Origin: an uncultured Collinsella sp.
GTDB lineage: Bacteria > Actinomycetota > Coriobacteriia > Coriobacteriales > Coriobacteriaceae
Direction: 5' to 3'
Assembly (NCBI GenBank): GCA_900540845.1
Contig: UQHS01000003.1
Coordinates: 62,001 to 126,000, forward strand
DNA: 64,000 nucleotides
The stretch's first letter is position 1; each line of letters starts with the position of its first letter. Positions 15,530 to 25,143 of this stretch are shown piece by piece. The notes below the pieces were generated by a model that saw only the letters and a list, made by a program, of their open reading frames with translations, ran no database searches and had not been told where the DNA came from. A program made the position numbers and the translations under genes.

Positions 15530-17254
15530 TTACGAGCGCTTGCGCGATAAGCGAACCAAAGCCCACAGACCGTCCCAGCACGACAAGGCAATGAAAGGAA
15601 GACAGCAGTACAAGGGGAACGCATATCTAACCAGATAGCAAGGGCCAAGAAAGCATGTCAGATAATACAGCACCGGCAACAAAGCGAACAGCACGTTCGT
15701 ACGATTTCCAAGATACAGTGATAAAGCCACTGAAAAGAGCGCTGCCAGCAGAAGAAGTGCGGGCGATGTCAATCCATACAGAAGCACAGAATTCTGCCAA
15801 ATTGGGTCATAACACAGCTTTCGTACAATCGGCTCCAATTGTGGGAACAAACTGGCCCTAGGAATAATCGACCAGTTCTCCCCCTCTGAATGTTTATAAA
15901 CATCATAACCTGCAGGACCCAAGCTTCTTCCGAGTGAAGTGCTATCAAGGTGTTCCCACTGGTCGTATTCTAGATATGGTTTTGTAATGTTTTGTGAAGA
16001 ATATCGAGACAACGGACTCCAGTAGTTAAGGGTTAGCTTAAGGAAAGAGTCTAGATAGATACCGATGTTATCAATTCCTACCTTTGCCCATGCCCGCAAA
16101 AATCCGAGTGGATCGTCTTTTATCTTCTCATCAATCGGATATGTGAACTTAACGGGATCAGAGATATAGGGATTGTAATTTTCCCACGAAGGCAAGTAAT
16201 CCTCCAGTATCCGACGATCATCGGGAGACAGAATAGCCTCATGATCGTTAAGCACGGCACATGCCTGCTGAATAGGAACTCCGAGAATCTCCGAAGGGCC
16301 AGAATTTTTCTGAGCGACAAGCTTGGGCCCAATGGAAGAAACTGCAAAACAGGTAATTCCCAGCACGATAAGCTTCAAAGGAGCAATCGACTTCCGAATC
16401 GGTCGGAACAGTACCATGATGAAGCACAATAACAATATGAGATATGAGGCATTGTTCCTAAACAGCGAAACCAACAACGAGACAACAAGAAGCCCCAGAT
16501 ACTGTTTAAACGAGATAGGCTGCGACGAACCGAATCTCTCCGCCCAAACCACACACATAAGTGCAAAGAGCGCAGAAAACATCGAATCCTTTGTAGCACT
16601 AACAGCCAATATCGGAAAAACAGGAAACAAGGCGACGACAAGCAGTGACAGCCGAGGGATTTGCGGGGAGTTTGACAGCCTTGCAACAACACGAATGCAG
16701 TATCCCAGGGCAACGCTCATGCCAATCATCTGGGTGAGAATATATAAGGCAAAACCAGCTATGTCGGAATTAAACAAATGCGTACCCAGCAAAATGCAAG
16801 ACGACATCCAATAAGTATGAATTAACGGATGGAACGCACTCACAAGCCCGAGATCAATCGCATCGTGAATCTGAGTCACTGCATCATATACAAATAGCCC
16901 TGGAAATGTAATTAAATGATAGGGCATCCAGCAAATCAAAATTACCGACGCCACACGAATGGTACTAGAGAATAATCCAGAAATGAAGGGACATTTGTCG
17001 ATGCCTGAATGTCGAAGAAGGCAGTTGCCCTCTATCTCAATCATTTTTTTCTTGATATGCCGAGTAGCCAGGATGAACAACATCGACAACACAACACAAA
17101 ATATCAGCGATGCGACAATCGACGTAAAAGAAAATGAGAAGACCGACCCCCTGTAGAAGATGTTTAAGCCCAGCGTACACGACAGAAAACAAGCGACTAG
17201 AAATGCAACTGGGACAAAATTATGCATCATTAAATTTCTGCAAACCATCAGCAA
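15530..17254 (-). CDS. Multi-pass membrane protein, DUF6020-like (putative GT-C enzyme)
   Basis: 574 residues with roughly 12 membrane helices. The motifs PGLFVYDAVTQIHDA, AFHPLIHTYWMS and VSATKDSMFSALFAL resemble the DUF6020 group, which has the topology of GT-C glycosyltransferases. It may transfer a sugar on the outer membrane face, but no activity is established. The start is uncertain: a TTG (17254), an ATG two codons on (17248) and paired ATGs near 17230 all lack a strong ribosome binding site. It lies 9 bases after the acyltransferase stop, so the two are probably co-transcribed. The sequence is clearly AT-richer than the flanking core genes. Confidence 0.7.
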   Translation of the reverse strand: MLMVCRNLMMHNFVPVAFLVACFLSCTLGLNIFYRGSVFSFSFTSIVASLIFCVVLSMLFILATRHIKKKMIEIEGNCLLRHSGIDKCPFISGLFSSTIRVASVILICWMPYHLITFPGLFVYDAVTQIHDAIDLGLVSAFHPLIHTYWMSSCILLGTHLFNSDIAGFALYILTQMIGMSVALGYCIRVVARLSNSPQIPRLSLLVVALFPVFPILAVSATKDSMFSALFALMCVVWAERFGSSQPISFKQYLGLLVVSLLVSLFRNNASYLILLLCFIMVLFRPIRKSIAPLKLIVLGITCFAVSSIGPKLVAQKNSGPSEILGVPIQQACAVLNDHEAILSPDDRRILEDYLPSWENYNPYISDPVKFTYPIDEKIKDDPLGFLRAWAKVGIDNIGIYLDSFLKLTLNYWSPLSRYSSQNITKPYLEYDQWEHLDSTSLGRSLGPAGYDVYKHSEGENWSIIPRASLFPQLEPIVRKLCYDPIWQNSVLLYGLTSPALLLLAALFSVALSLYLGNRTNVLFALLPVLYYLTCFLGPCYLVRYAFPLYCCLPFIALSCWDGLWALVRLSRKRS

Positions 17255-17263
17255 ACCAAAATA

Positions 17264-18343
17264 TCAGGGGATTAGGGCTTTGAAACCCGGTATCTTTCTC
17301 AAGAGCGTAACAATAGTCCAGCAAGATGTAAACACGATTATCGGGCCAACAGTCTTAAGCCAAAGAGAATTCATAGAGACATGCATGGTGCCGCAAATTA
17401 AATTATCGAGCAGCAACTTATGAATCAAATAGATGCCAAAAGAAGCCTGTGAGGCGGAAGCAAGCAAACGGCAACCTCTTCCATCCATTCTTGAAGTAAA
17501 AAAAGGCTCTAGTTTTTTAAATGTGAGAAAGATCCATACACTTGGGAAAACCGCAGTGAATGCACCGTAGCTGAACAACAGGCGATTGACCTCCATGGCC
17601 TGAGACGAAGTTAGGTACGTATAGGCAAATCTAAACACAAGAGAGAACATGCTAAGCGCAGTTAGTAAAAAGTTGCCACGGCGACTGACTTGTAAATCAG
17701 GCTTGCTAATCTCATAACCAATCAAGAGGTACATGATATAAATTGACGAAGATTGAATGCTAAAGTCTGCATTCCAGGGCAATCCGATAAAGCCAAATAG
17801 ATAAGGCAATACCGAGCTGAATAGGAACGTGCCGAAGATCAAATAGCAAACAGCTGAATGATTGGTAATTATCAAGGAGATAATCGGAATCGAAAGGGTG
17901 ACACCGGCCATAGCGATAAAAAACCAGTATGTCGGCTCAATCGTATTGTTCATAAAGGCATCAATAAAGCCAGTGATTGAAAGCGCCGAAACCCCATCCC
18001 CAATAAAACCAAATCTATATACGTAGAGAAAAACAGACCATGCAAGATATGGAATGAATATCCTCCTACACCGCTTAATCAAGAACTCTTTCGTACTATA
18101 CCGATTTCTGTACGAAAGCGTCTTTGCACCAGTCAACATAAAGAAGACTGGAACCGCCCAATAGAAAAGCACCTCGATTAAGAGAGAGAGCGCCCAACGA
18201 GGACTCGAGGAAAACACATGAACTGACCCATTGCAGTGCAGAACAACAACCGCAAAAGCAGCACACACCGTCAGCACGTCAAAGTACGCGACCCTGCGCT
18301 CATGATTCGAAAAACCCACACTCATTTGCAACGCACCCATCAT
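17264..18343 (-). CDS. Acyltransferase 3 family membrane O-acyltransferase
   Basis: About ten membrane helices over 359 residues. The N-terminal RRVAYFDVLTVCAAFAVVVLHC, with its helix-embedded His, and the FLIKRCRRIFIPYL segment are hallmarks of the acyltransferase-3 (OafA/WecH-like) family, which adds acetyl or similar groups to surface glycans. The ATG at 18325 could be the real start; neither has a clear ribosome binding site. It follows the tandem GT gene after a perfect 11-base-pair hairpin. Likely decorates the polysaccharide made by this locus. Confidence 0.85.
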   Translation of the reverse strand: MMGALQMSVGFSNHERRVAYFDVLTVCAAFAVVVLHCNGSVHVFSSSPRWALSLLIEVLFYWAVPVFFMLTGAKTLSYRNRYSTKEFLIKRCRRIFIPYLAWSVFLYVYRFGFIGDGVSALSITGFIDAFMNNTIEPTYWFFIAMAGVTLSIPIISLIITNHSAVCYLIFGTFLFSSVLPYLFGFIGLPWNADFSIQSSSIYIMYLLIGYEISKPDLQVSRRGNFLLTALSMFSLVFRFAYTYLTSSQAMEVNRLLFSYGAFTAVFPSVWIFLTFKKLEPFFTSRMDGRGCRLLASASQASFGIYLIHKLLLDNLICGTMHVSMNSLWLKTVGPIIVFTSCWTIVTLLRKIPGFKALIP

Positions 18344-18344
18344 G

Positions 18345-18371
18345 TGCGATGGGGTTTACCACCCCATCGCA
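18345..18371. repeat. Perfect hairpin between tandem GT and acyltransferase
   Basis: Arms TGCGATGGGGT and ACCCCATCGCA with a 5-base loop lie 4 bases after the GT stop and abut the acyltransferase start. No T-tract follows, so an mRNA stabiliser or translational control element is as likely as a terminator. Confidence 0.6.
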
Positions 18372-18375
18372 TCAT

Positions 18376-20523
18376 CTACCTTGCCGCCAGCTTAAGCTTG
18401 ACAATGCCCTTATAACTATTTGAACCATACAGGTTAAAGAAGCTCAAAGGATGACTGCTCAACTCCAACTCCGGGTAACCTTTATCGATAAACTTGGCAG
18501 CAAGCCTCTTTTTCAGATTTAAATCAGTCAGAGTAAGAAGGTTCCAGATTGTGTAATCAAGGGCCCAGTTCAAGAAGCTGCGCTCAAGAGAAGCGTATAG
18601 TCCAATAGACTTAAGGTCTGCTTTAATACGACAGATTGCCTCGTAAAAACACTCAGGATTCTTTTCACGTGAGTTCGAGACGGAGCCCTTCCTCGTCGAA
18701 CGATGCTTAACCAAAACATCGTCGACAATCGCAAGTACCGACGCCCTATACAGAAGGCCATACACGAAGACAGCGTCCTCGCTATTGGCCATATCGACGG
18801 GAAAACCCAGAGCGCTGTTCTTCAAAAAAGAAGTCCTGTAGAGCCTGTCCCAAGGCCACCCCATAAATGCTTGAAAAAGACCGCTCGAAACATCCTGAAC
18901 ACTGAAAGACTCCGACTTGGGAAGCAGCCCAAGTTTAAGTGCCCAAGGCGCCGGAATGGACTCGTAAGTTTCACCATCAAACTCGCAGCTACTGCACACT
19001 ACGATATCAGCATTAGTAGCTCGAGCCTTTCGGTACAACTTACCAAACATATCCGGGGCAAAAATATCATCAGAGTCGAGAATCAGCGTGTAGGGAGCGT
19101 TGGCAAATTCAAGCCCGCGATTCCTAGCCGCAGCAACGCCTTGATTGTCCTGATCGACAACATGGATACGAGAATCCCTAGCCTCATACGTTGTGAGAAT
19201 CTCTCTCGACGCGTCCGTTGATCCATCATTAACGGCAATGATCTCGAAATCCGTGAAATCCTGGGCAAAGATGGAATCAAGAGTATCAACGAGCACTTCA
19301 GCTGTGTTGTATACAGGCAAGACAACAGAAATCTTTGGTTTCACGGGTCCGTCTATGAACTTTGCAGGCTTCCTCGAAGCGAGCTCGTTATCGATGGTGT
19401 CTACGAGAACGGAGCGATCACCGTCCTTGGACAGCTTGCTCCAAAGCAGCTCTCTTGCCCGCTTCGGACCATCTTGATTCGCAACTTGGAAAAAGGTCTT
19501 GACCTTGCGCGCTATGCGCTTGTAACCATGCAAGTAGTCGATATCCTTGGTGATGAAATCAACGTAGGCCTGAGGGTCAGTAACAGTCATTTCAACAGCG
19601 GAAAGCTGGCCGGGGGCAAACAATGACGGATCGACCTCGCCTGCCGCTTTAGCAGCAGCGAACTCCTCGCCATATTGCTTAACAAAGCCAAGGCGATATT
19701 CATCGGCAACACGTCCTGCATTCCACGTATACGCGTCGCACATCATCTTGGTTGCGACGGGGGCGAGCGAATCATGAAGGTCAGGTCGGTCCTCTTTGAG
19801 CCACCGCCTGATTTCGGCATACTCAAGGCAAATGGTATTAACCTTGCCCGGATTATTGATTGAAGATGCCTCATTGTCTTGACGGTAATGCACGAACGGC
19901 TTATGGACGAACATGACACGCCTAGCGCATGCCCAAATCTTAAAGTTGAATGCGGTATCTTGGTATGCCGCACCAGGAGTTTCTAGCAGGCGCAGATTAT
20001 TATCTCTGATAAAGTCTGTGCGGTAAATCGCCGACCAAAGGGCGGGTTGCGCATAGAAGCAATGCTGGTTTTCGCGCACGCTCGGGTCGATGATGCGATC
20101 GCACTCATGATGTCCAAACAATTCAAGAAGATGATCGTTCTTAATTTTCTTTGCCCAATAGAGGTAGAAGTTGGCGCGAACGACCTCAAGATCAAACGCC
20201 TCGGCATAATTCACAAGGGTTTCGAGCATATCAAGGTCGGCAAAGTCATCAGACTCGAGAATCGTTACGTACTTACCATGCGCGAGGTCAAGACCGGTAT
20301 TGATGCCGACTCCGTACCCACCGTTCTCCTTGTCGACAACGATAAGCCTGGAATCACGATCAGAGAAGTTATGGAGGATCTCCGATGAGCGATCAGTAGA
20401 GCCATCGTTGATCGCAATGATCTCAATATCGGTAAGAGTCTGAGCCAAAAGGCTGTTTATGCAGGAGACAACGAATACCTCATTGTTGTAGACGGGCACA
20501 ATCACCGAGACTTTTGGAGTCAT
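18376..20523 (-). CDS. Bifunctional tandem-domain GT2 glycosyltransferase
   Basis: 715 residues holding two GT-A domains: the first begins KVSVIVPVYNNEVFVV, with INDGSTDRSSEIL and ESDDFAD; the second, near residue 395, begins KISVVLPVYNTAEVL, with VNDGSTDASREIL and DSDDIFAPD. Both have intact DxD-type motifs, so the protein may add two sugars in turn, or one domain may be structural. The start has TTAGGAATTTT before the ATG. The first domain resembles the GT2 at 11687-12790, suggesting a shared origin. Acts on cytoplasmic lipid-linked glycan (inference). Confidence 0.85.
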   Translation of the reverse strand: MTPKVSVIVPVYNNEVFVVSCINSLLAQTLTDIEIIAINDGSTDRSSEILHNFSDRDSRLIVVDKENGGYGVGINTGLDLAHGKYVTILESDDFADLDMLETLVNYAEAFDLEVVRANFYLYWAKKIKNDHLLELFGHHECDRIIDPSVRENQHCFYAQPALWSAIYRTDFIRDNNLRLLETPGAAYQDTAFNFKIWACARRVMFVHKPFVHYRQDNEASSINNPGKVNTICLEYAEIRRWLKEDRPDLHDSLAPVATKMMCDAYTWNAGRVADEYRLGFVKQYGEEFAAAKAAGEVDPSLFAPGQLSAVEMTVTDPQAYVDFITKDIDYLHGYKRIARKVKTFFQVANQDGPKRARELLWSKLSKDGDRSVLVDTIDNELASRKPAKFIDGPVKPKISVVLPVYNTAEVLVDTLDSIFAQDFTDFEIIAVNDGSTDASREILTTYEARDSRIHVVDQDNQGVAAARNRGLEFANAPYTLILDSDDIFAPDMFGKLYRKARATNADIVVCSSCEFDGETYESIPAPWALKLGLLPKSESFSVQDVSSGLFQAFMGWPWDRLYRTSFLKNSALGFPVDMANSEDAVFVYGLLYRASVLAIVDDVLVKHRSTRKGSVSNSREKNPECFYEAICRIKADLKSIGLYASLERSFLNWALDYTIWNLLTLTDLNLKKRLAAKFIDKGYPELELSSHPLSFFNLYGSNSYKGIVKLKLAAR

Positions 20524-20571
20524 AAAATTCCTAACCTAGATTGACGGTGTCACATAATATAACGCAAGGCA

Positions 20572-23289
20572 CTACACATACACCGGAAGCAGGTATGCCT
20601 CTCCTAAACCGCTAATTCCATTAAGTTGCATACCAGTTGCCATGGTTATTGCTATGTTGTACGCCCACAAAGGGTCAGTCGCATATTGATGAGAACGTTT
20701 GCCCGTCTTTTCCGCATAATCAGGATTCCAACGCATTTCATACAGCGTTTCCTGACCGGCATAGATATAGTTATCTGCAATGAGACGTGCTGCGCCGGAA
20801 AGGGACTTCTCGATTGAGTTCCACCCATGGAACCTCGCATAGTCAAAAGCCGACTGCGGGGACGAGTCGAAAGCACCCCATCCAAAGAAGTTGTAGTACG
20901 TACCAGCTGGAGCCGTCTTTGTAACATTCCCTATCGTTACCTTGCCCTCGGGGAAATACTTTCCCCGAGCCATCGTAGAGGTTCCCCAGCCAGTCTCAAT
21001 CATAGAGTGGGCAAACAAGTACATTGGGTTGATCTGCGCACTTTTGGCTGCGGCAACAAAAGCACTACCCTTCCCCACAAACACGCCCTTGCGGCCGAGC
21101 GCTGTACTGGAAATTGACTTATCCAACTGCTCGCCCGTCACATTATCGACGCCAGTCCTCAGGTCAAGAAACTGATAGAACGCCTTGTCGCCGAGCTTCC
21201 ATGTCTTTGGGTCGATAAACTGACGGGCACTGGAAGATATCCCGTTAATAGCAATCATGCGATCGAGGGAAATGGAGTAGCCAACTGCCTTGACGCCATC
21301 ATCCCTCTTAACAAACGTCCACCTCTGGGCGCCGGTGCCGTTCACGCCGTAAAGCTGCACCCTCGCGCCGTTGGCGGTGGAGCCGCCCTGGACGTCGAGG
21401 ACGAGGGAGTCGTCGAGGGCGGAGACGAGCCTCACGCCGGAACCGTCCCTCACGGCGACCCACTTCTGGGCCCACGTGCCGTTGCGGTCGTAGATGCCCA
21501 CCGCCGCGCCCTGAGAGCCGTTGGCGCCGGCCACGTCGAGGGCCTTGCCCGAACCCGCGCCAGTGAGCGTGACGTAGCCCTTCTCGTCGTGGGACACGCG
21601 CCAGACCTGCGCCGCCGTGCCGTTGGCGCGGTAGAGCTGGACGGGCGTGGAGTTGGCCTTGCCGCCGTTGCGCACGTCAAGCGAGGCGGAGGATGAGTTG
21701 GCGGTGTGCAGGCGGTAGGAGCCGTCGGCGAGGACGCCCCTGTTCTTGGAGGCGAGGTCGTCGAGGCGAGATCGCATAGATTGGACCTTTCGGAACTCCC
21801 AACGTTGGGCAGCGCTATCATTAGACTCCCACATCTGGATGGACGCGCCATTAGAACTGTTCGCTCCAGAGACATCTATGACATATCGCGAATCCCAAGC
21901 ACTAGAAATAGTATATCCACCAGACGCCGACCTCTTGATCATCCATTTTTGACGATTGGTGTTATCCGCACGCTCCTGGCTAAGCAAAATGCGATTCCCG
22001 AGTTCCATTAATGAGCTCGACGACAAGTAAAGGCCGGAATTCTCATTTTGCAATGTGTAGTACCCATCTGGGGTCCTGTTGACCCTGAAGTGCTGGGCGC
22101 CGGTTCCGTTCGAACTATAGAGTTGGAGGAGCTCCCCAGGTTTCTTGGAGGCGGCGGGGACATCAAGAACCCGCATTCCAGGAAGAGCGGTGACGATTTC
22201 ATACACACCATTCGCCACCGCGGTCTTTGGGTCGACAATATCAAAGCCAGCTGTAATAGTACCGTTATACTGACCCTTACCACGAACCGTAACTTGCGCC
22301 CTGCCGATATTGACGTTGTTCGCATAGGATACGGTGAAATCCCTATCTTGGACGAGGGCATTACCGGCAACAGTCACCGTGACGCGCGGGGAAAGTGGGG
22401 ATCCGGTGTGCCACATGTCGGACACATGAAGCCTACCAAGCTTTTGAAGGTTGGTCGGAGCGTCGTGAGTAACCGTGACACCCCTCATGCGCCCGTAGAC
22501 ACGTTCGGCGGGCTGTCCATTGACATTCAGGACCGCGCCAACCGGGTCGTAGCCAATGGGGTCGCCCGCATTGAGGGTTATTCCATTGCCGCAATAGATG
22601 CCGACATGCGTGATGTAATTCCTGCTTGAACCGTAGGTGTATTTCCAGAAGACAAGGTCACCGGGGCGCGCCTGGTGCTCGCTGATAGGTACGCAATGCC
22701 TCGAGTAGATCGCCTCGGCGCTCGTCATATTGGAGTTGATGTTCGTGCCAGCAACGTTATTGAACACCCAATTGACAAATCCAGAGCAATCGAAGCCGCC
22801 CTGCGAAGGATGTTTACCGCCCCAAACGTACGGCAACCCAAGATATTGCTCGGCATACACGAGCAACTGGGCAAAAGATACTGTAGACCGCGGCGTGCCG
22901 TCCGCTGGGATAATCTGGGCCTCCGCAATCTGCTCGTCGGTAAGAAAATCCTCAACACTGAGATCAAGATGGGTCGAACTATTCGTAGGAGAGACGGGAC
23001 CATCCGCACCGGGAACCGGCTTGGAGGCATCCTCCTCAGCAGGGTCTTCAGGGACAGACGAATCGATAGCATCTGAGAGAACTGCCTGGTCATCCAAAGA
23101 AAGAACTAGATCGTCGGGCTGCAGCTGACCATCCTCCTCGGTAAGTTCAGCCGCAAGTGGCTCCTCGGGATTTTGACCCATGGGGCCCTGCTCAACAGCA
23201 TAGGAAACGACAGGCATCACCGGCTGCAGCAAAAAGCTCGCACAGAGAACACCAGTGAGGCTTGTTTGAATGAAGCGATTAAAACGCAT
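20572..23289 (-). CDS. Secreted NlpC/P60 - Ig-like - ricin lectin - glucosaminidase wall hydrolase
   Basis: 905 residues after choosing the ATG at 23289 (GGAGGATTTAC upstream). A signal peptide ends near SYA. An acidic linker follows, then an NlpC/P60 domain with catalytic Cys168 in GGFDCSGFVNW and His228 in YITHVGIYC. Next come a bacterial Ig-like repeat (RDFTVSYANNVNIG... KGQYNGT) and two ricin-type beta-trefoils with repeated QxW motifs (GAQHFRV, NRQKWMI, AAQRWEF, AAQVWRV, WAQKWVA, GAQRWTF). The C-terminus is a glucosaminidase domain (FAHSMIETGWGTS). It is predicted to cut peptidoglycan peptides and glycan while binding wall sugars. The second lectin region is strikingly GC-richer than its flanks. 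Confidence 0.9.
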   Translation of the reverse strand: MRFNRFIQTSLTGVLCASFLLQPVMPVVSYAVEQGPMGQNPEEPLAAELTEEDGQLQPDDLVLSLDDQAVLSDAIDSSVPEDPAEEDASKPVPGADGPVSPTNSSTHLDLSVEDFLTDEQIAEAQIIPADGTPRSTVSFAQLLVYAEQYLGLPYVWGGKHPSQGGFDCSGFVNWVFNNVAGTNINSNMTSAEAIYSRHCVPISEHQARPGDLVFWKYTYGSSRNYITHVGIYCGNGITLNAGDPIGYDPVGAVLNVNGQPAERVYGRMRGVTVTHDAPTNLQKLGRLHVSDMWHTGSPLSPRVTVTVAGNALVQDRDFTVSYANNVNIGRAQVTVRGKGQYNGTITAGFDIVDPKTAVANGVYEIVTALPGMRVLDVPAASKKPGELLQLYSSNGTGAQHFRVNRTPDGYYTLQNENSGLYLSSSSLMELGNRILLSQERADNTNRQKWMIKRSASGGYTISSAWDSRYVIDVSGANSSNGASIQMWESNDSAAQRWEFRKVQSMRSRLDDLASKNRGVLADGSYRLHTANSSSASLDVRNGGKANSTPVQLYRANGTAAQVWRVSHDEKGYVTLTGAGSGKALDVAGANGSQGAAVGIYDRNGTWAQKWVAVRDGSGVRLVSALDDSLVLDVQGGSTANGARVQLYGVNGTGAQRWTFVKRDDGVKAVGYSISLDRMIAINGISSSARQFIDPKTWKLGDKAFYQFLDLRTGVDNVTGEQLDKSISSTALGRKGVFVGKGSAFVAAAKSAQINPMYLFAHSMIETGWGTSTMARGKYFPEGKVTIGNVTKTAPAGTYYNFFGWGAFDSSPQSAFDYARFHGWNSIEKSLSGAARLIADNYIYAGQETLYEMRWNPDYAEKTGKRSHQYATDPLWAYNIAITMATGMQLNGISGLGEAYLLPVYV

Positions 23290-23486
23290 GTAAATCCTCC
23301 GAACAGTCAATAGGAGAATACTATCATCGATTGTTTGCAATCAAAGCTCAAGCCCTGATTGCAAACGGGAACTAGCAACATGAAGGGATCCGATGCAACC
23401 CCTTGCCACCCTAAGTCATACACCCTAAGTCATACTCAGAAAAAAGCTCGCCTCGTCACCGCTTGTCTCTAAATTTGTGCAAATTG

Positions 23487-24344
23487 CTATTGCACAAGCA
23501 CACATAATATTGGAACGCTAACCATCACAACAAATAACATGGCATCAATGCCAGCTAACAAGCACAAACCCTCTTGTTTTAGTATGCCCTGTTTTCCAAT
23601 GATGATGGCGACAAACCAAAGTAGCAGTGCTATTGAATTCACAAAGAGAAATCCTAAAAATGCAACGAAAAGAAAACCCAAAGCAAAGTTATCATGTATG
23701 GGCACCAATTGAAAAGAATCACTAATTATTCCAATTCCACCCGTGAACACAAAAGCAACGGCGCTGAAAACTCCAAGAACGCTGATGTGATCAATGGCAG
23801 CCCTATCTTTCACTGCTTCTAATGAAGCTGTCATATCCTCAAGAACTCGACTTGCATCCACTCTCATCCGCTCTTCTACACCATGGAGGTCCTTTTCTGC
23901 TTTCTCAATGACGGACTGAGTCTTCGAATCGGAATCGACCATGACCTGGAAGGGCAAAGCATACGCCGTTATTCTCATTTGAAAGCGCCGAATCACATCA
24001 ATTGCCGCTCTGATCTCCTCCGACGGATTGGATTCCCCTTGTATATAATCCGTTGACGATAAAGCCAAGCCAATGTTATTTGCCAGTCTAACAAGTCGCT
24101 CAACTCTAGCCGCAAGCTGCTCATTAGAAGAGCAGCCGTCAAACATCAGATTATTCAGCAATTGGATGTAGTCCTTCTCAAGCACATCAAGAACGGACGG
24201 ACAGCAACATTGCTTCAGCATGGTATTTGCCTTCGCACGTTTTTCCGAGTTTGACATCTTTTCATAGCCAAACCTAGCCATATCGCTGAATAGCATGAAA
24301 AGGGCTTGATACTCAGGCGTCAACTCGCGTTCGCAGTAAGACAA
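23487..24344 (-). CDS. Unknown membrane protein with helical N-terminal region
   Basis: Not recognised. 285 residues: a soluble, helix-rich N-terminal part with a CCC run at 46-48, a probable coiled coil at about 140-180, then three or four membrane helices from about 187 to the end. AT-rich compared with core genes. It is the first gene inside the degraded island after the NlpC gene, on the same strand. A soluble sensor followed by C-terminal membrane helices is seen in some membrane-perforating abortive-infection effectors, but no motif supports that assignment here. Confidence 0.6.
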   Translation of the reverse strand: MSYCERELTPEYQALFMLFSDMARFGYEKMSNSEKRAKANTMLKQCCCPSVLDVLEKDYIQLLNNLMFDGCSSNEQLAARVERLVRLANNIGLALSSTDYIQGESNPSEEIRAAIDVIRRFQMRITAYALPFQVMVDSDSKTQSVIEKAEKDLHGVEERMRVDASRVLEDMTASLEAVKDRAAIDHISVLGVFSAVAFVFTGGIGIISDSFQLVPIHDNFALGFLFVAFLGFLFVNSIALLLWFVAIIIGKQGILKQEGLCLLAGIDAMLFVVMVSVPILCVLVQ

Positions 24345-24489
24345 AACAAATCCCCTCAGAAATCCTATTGAAAATGGCCACCAAATGACGAGAAACCACT
24401 CTGCAGTTTAGCCGCAACGATGATTAACTATTTTTGTAGCACTCGAATATCTCGGCATATAATAAAAATAGATTTTAGCCTCAGCGGAT

Positions 24490-24600
24490 TACATCCTCAA
24501 AATCATCGCCGGTGTACTGGAGGCCAGCGAGGACGAGCGCATCGTCCGCAGCGACATCGCCCCACTCATCGAGCTCGGCGCGGGCGTGTTGAGTCAATAG
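24490..24600 (+). pseudogene. Internal remnant of a Wzt/TagH-type ATPase gene
   Basis: The plus strand encodes LKIIAGVLEASE and, ten residues later, APLIELGAG, then stops. Ungapped, 20 of 32 residues match the region just after Walker A of the intact exporter ATPase at 12861-13616, with the intervening residues aligning without a gap. No start, Walker A or downstream domain survives. Together with the C-terminal remnant at 30769-30864 it marks a lost second ATPase gene. Confidence 0.75.
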
Positions 24601-25143
24601 CTTATGAGACAGAACGCGATGTTTACCCATTTCGACCCTGCCCTCTCTACAGACGACACGCACTGTCGACCAACAGCCGGATCGAAGGGTGAGCTCGAGG
24701 ATCAGTGAGATTCTGCGAGGCCATCGAAACATATCGCTTGAACACCGTCTCAAGGCGGCCTTTTGGTGGTGCCACATCACTCTCCCACCCGCTTCCGGCG
24801 GCGGAGATTATCCGAGTCTTGCCGACCAACAAAAGCAGGGCTGCGACCTACGAAAGGATGGAGAAACGAAAGAGAGGCGAGGGGACCATCCCGCGATGAA
24901 GCGACGCGGTCATATGGTCGGAACTGCGCCATTCGGAGCCGTATCGCATGAGCTGGAACTAGCGTCGTGTCAGTAACACATTTTGCCCTATTTGCCGAAA
25001 AGGCTGCCGCAGACCGTAGGCAGCTTTAAGGTCTTCTATGTCTGCCGGAGATTATTGTGGACATCAAGAGATCTAGAGAGAGGCCATTGCATGCGGCCTC
25101 GATGTCGTTTCAACCCCCAGAAGCCACAACGCTATCCAATCGG
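24601..25143. other. Intergenic stretch without a supported gene
   Basis: Only short overlapping open frames on both strands, none with a ribosome binding site plus recognisable protein. GC content is closer to core DNA than in the genes on either side, which is consistent with decayed chromosomal sequence following the ATPase remnant. Nothing further could be identified. Confidence 0.5.

Noticed and set aside
23395..23450. Tandem CACCCTAAGTCATA copies after the NlpC gene
   Set aside because: Only two short copies; likely a simple local duplication.
24893..24976. Short RRGHMVGTAPFGA peptide resembling a serine-recombinase motif
   Set aside because: Only about ten residues match the GG.PFGY block; too short to call a recombinase remnant.
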